A program made the position numbers and the translations under genes. A stretch of 6,429 bases of DNA from an uncultured Eubacteriales bacterium (GTDB taxonomy: Bacteria > Bacillota > Clostridia > Oscillospirales > Acutalibacteraceae): NCBI GenBank assembly GCA_934444695.1, contig CAKSDF010000110.1, forward strand, positions 1 to 6,429, in the 5' to 3' direction. Under the pieces are notes generated by a model. The model was not told the origin of the DNA. It worked only from the letters and a program-made list of their open reading frames with translations, and made no database searches. Of this stretch, positions 5,810-6,429 are shown piece by piece; positions within the stretch are counted from its first letter, which is position 1, and each line of letters opens with the position of its first letter.

Positions 5810-6429
5810 ATGCCTAAGGTAAAAGTATTTGATATGGCAGGCAAGGATGTGGGCGAGCTCGAGCTCAACGACGCCGTTTTCGGTATCGAGCCCAACGTCG
5901 AGGCAATGCACCGCGCCGTTGTTGCATATCTTGCAAATCAGCGTCAGGGCACCCAGTCAGCTCTCACCCGTGCCGAAGTCGCCGGCGGCGGAAGAAAGCC
6001 CTGGAGACAAAAAGGAACCGGCCGCGCCCGTCAGGGATCGACCAGAGCCGTTCAGTGGACCCACGGCGGTATCGCCTTCGCTCCCAAGCCCCGCGACTAT
6101 CGTCAGTCCATCAACAAGAAGGTTAAGCGCCTTGCAATCCTCTCGGCCCTGTCCGACAAGGTTGCAAACGAGAGCTTCATCGTGCTCGATGCGCTCACCC
6201 TTGAAGGCTACAAGACCAAGGTTGTTGCCGATACTCTTAAGAATATCAAGGCCGGCAAAAAGGTACTCTTCGTACTGGCCGACAGCGACGACAAGGCAGT
6301 CAAATCCGCCCGCAACATCGAGGGCGTGAAGGTAGCCGGCACAAACACCATTTCGACCTACGACATTGTCAACGCCGACAGCGTTGTGATCGTTAAGGAC
6401 GCCGTTAAAATGCTTGAGGAGGTATACGC
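5810..6429 (+). CDS. rplD: 50S ribosomal protein L4, stop codon just outside window
   Basis: Large-subunit assembly protein that binds domain I of 23S rRNA; its extended loop lines the peptide exit tunnel. In E. coli it also represses its own operon through the S10 leader. The window holds 206 full codons plus GC of an alanine codon, ending MLEEVYA, so almost all of a protein of about 207 residues is here. The N-terminus is MPKVKVFDMAGKDVGELELN. The tunnel loop, about residues 58-98, is clear: GGGRKPWRQKGTGRARQGST, then QWTHGGIAFAPKPRDY. THGGIAF replaces the more common RGGGVVF, a mild variation. AAGGAG (5796-5801) lies 8 nt before ATG 5810. Gene order rpsJ-rplC-rplD is the canonical S10 operon order; rplW would be expected next. 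Confidence 0.97.
   Translation, partial: MPKVKVFDMAGKDVGELELNDAVFGIEPNVEAMHRAVVAYLANQRQGTQSALTRAEVAGGGRKPWRQKGTGRARQGSTRAVQWTHGGIAFAPKPRDYRQSINKKVKRLAILSALSDKVANESFIVLDALTLEGYKTKVVADTLKNIKAGKKVLFVLADSDDKAVKSARNIEGVKVAGTNTISTYDIVNADSVVIVKDAVKMLEEVY

Overview
The window looks like a chromosomal piece of a Gram-positive anaerobe of class Clostridia, probably an uncultured gut or rumen Oscillospiraceae/Ruminococcaceae-type bacterium. The grounds are strong AAGGAGG-type ribosome binding sites, sigma-A-like promoters, Clostridia-like ribosomal protein variants (RAVHKYKDSREQ in S10), and a secreted carbohydrate-active enzyme ending in what reads as a type I dockerin. The taxonomic placement is inference.

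Left part (1-3676, minus strand): one long reading frame, open for at least 1225 codons and leaving the window at base 1. It encodes a secreted multidomain enzyme: signal peptide, NPCBM carbohydrate-binding-type domain, an unassigned beta-rich region, a GH36 alpha-galactosidase-like unit (beta-sandwich, TIM barrel, C-terminal sandwich), a FIVAR-type module, a helical spacer, and the first calcium loop of a dockerin cut by the window edge. It would act outside the cell on galactosides or related glycans, possibly docked to a cohesin scaffold.

Middle part (3677-4775): about 1.1 kb without a convincing gene, lying between divergent transcription units. A strong TTGACT-N17-TATAAT promoter faces left and implies a roughly 320-nt, hairpin-rich 5' UTR for the enzyme gene. 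A TTGCAA-N17-TAGTAT promoter with an A/T-rich upstream tract faces right and implies a roughly 375-nt structured leader before rpsJ. A second right-facing promoter-like sequence and several inverted repeats lie between them.

Right part (4776-6429, plus strand): the start of the S10 ribosomal protein operon, rpsJ (S10), rplC (L3) and rplD (L4, missing only its stop codon and the last base of its final visible codon). The genes are co-directional, closely spaced and each has a good Shine-Dalgarno sequence. L4 is the autogenous regulator of this operon in Escherichia coli, so the structured leader is the natural place to look for control, but the leader here is not one I recognise.

The points most worth following up are the rpsJ leader with its pseudoknot-type or mutually exclusive pairing, the atypical GH36 active-site motifs combined with NPCBM, FIVAR and dockerin, and the long structured leader of the enzyme gene.
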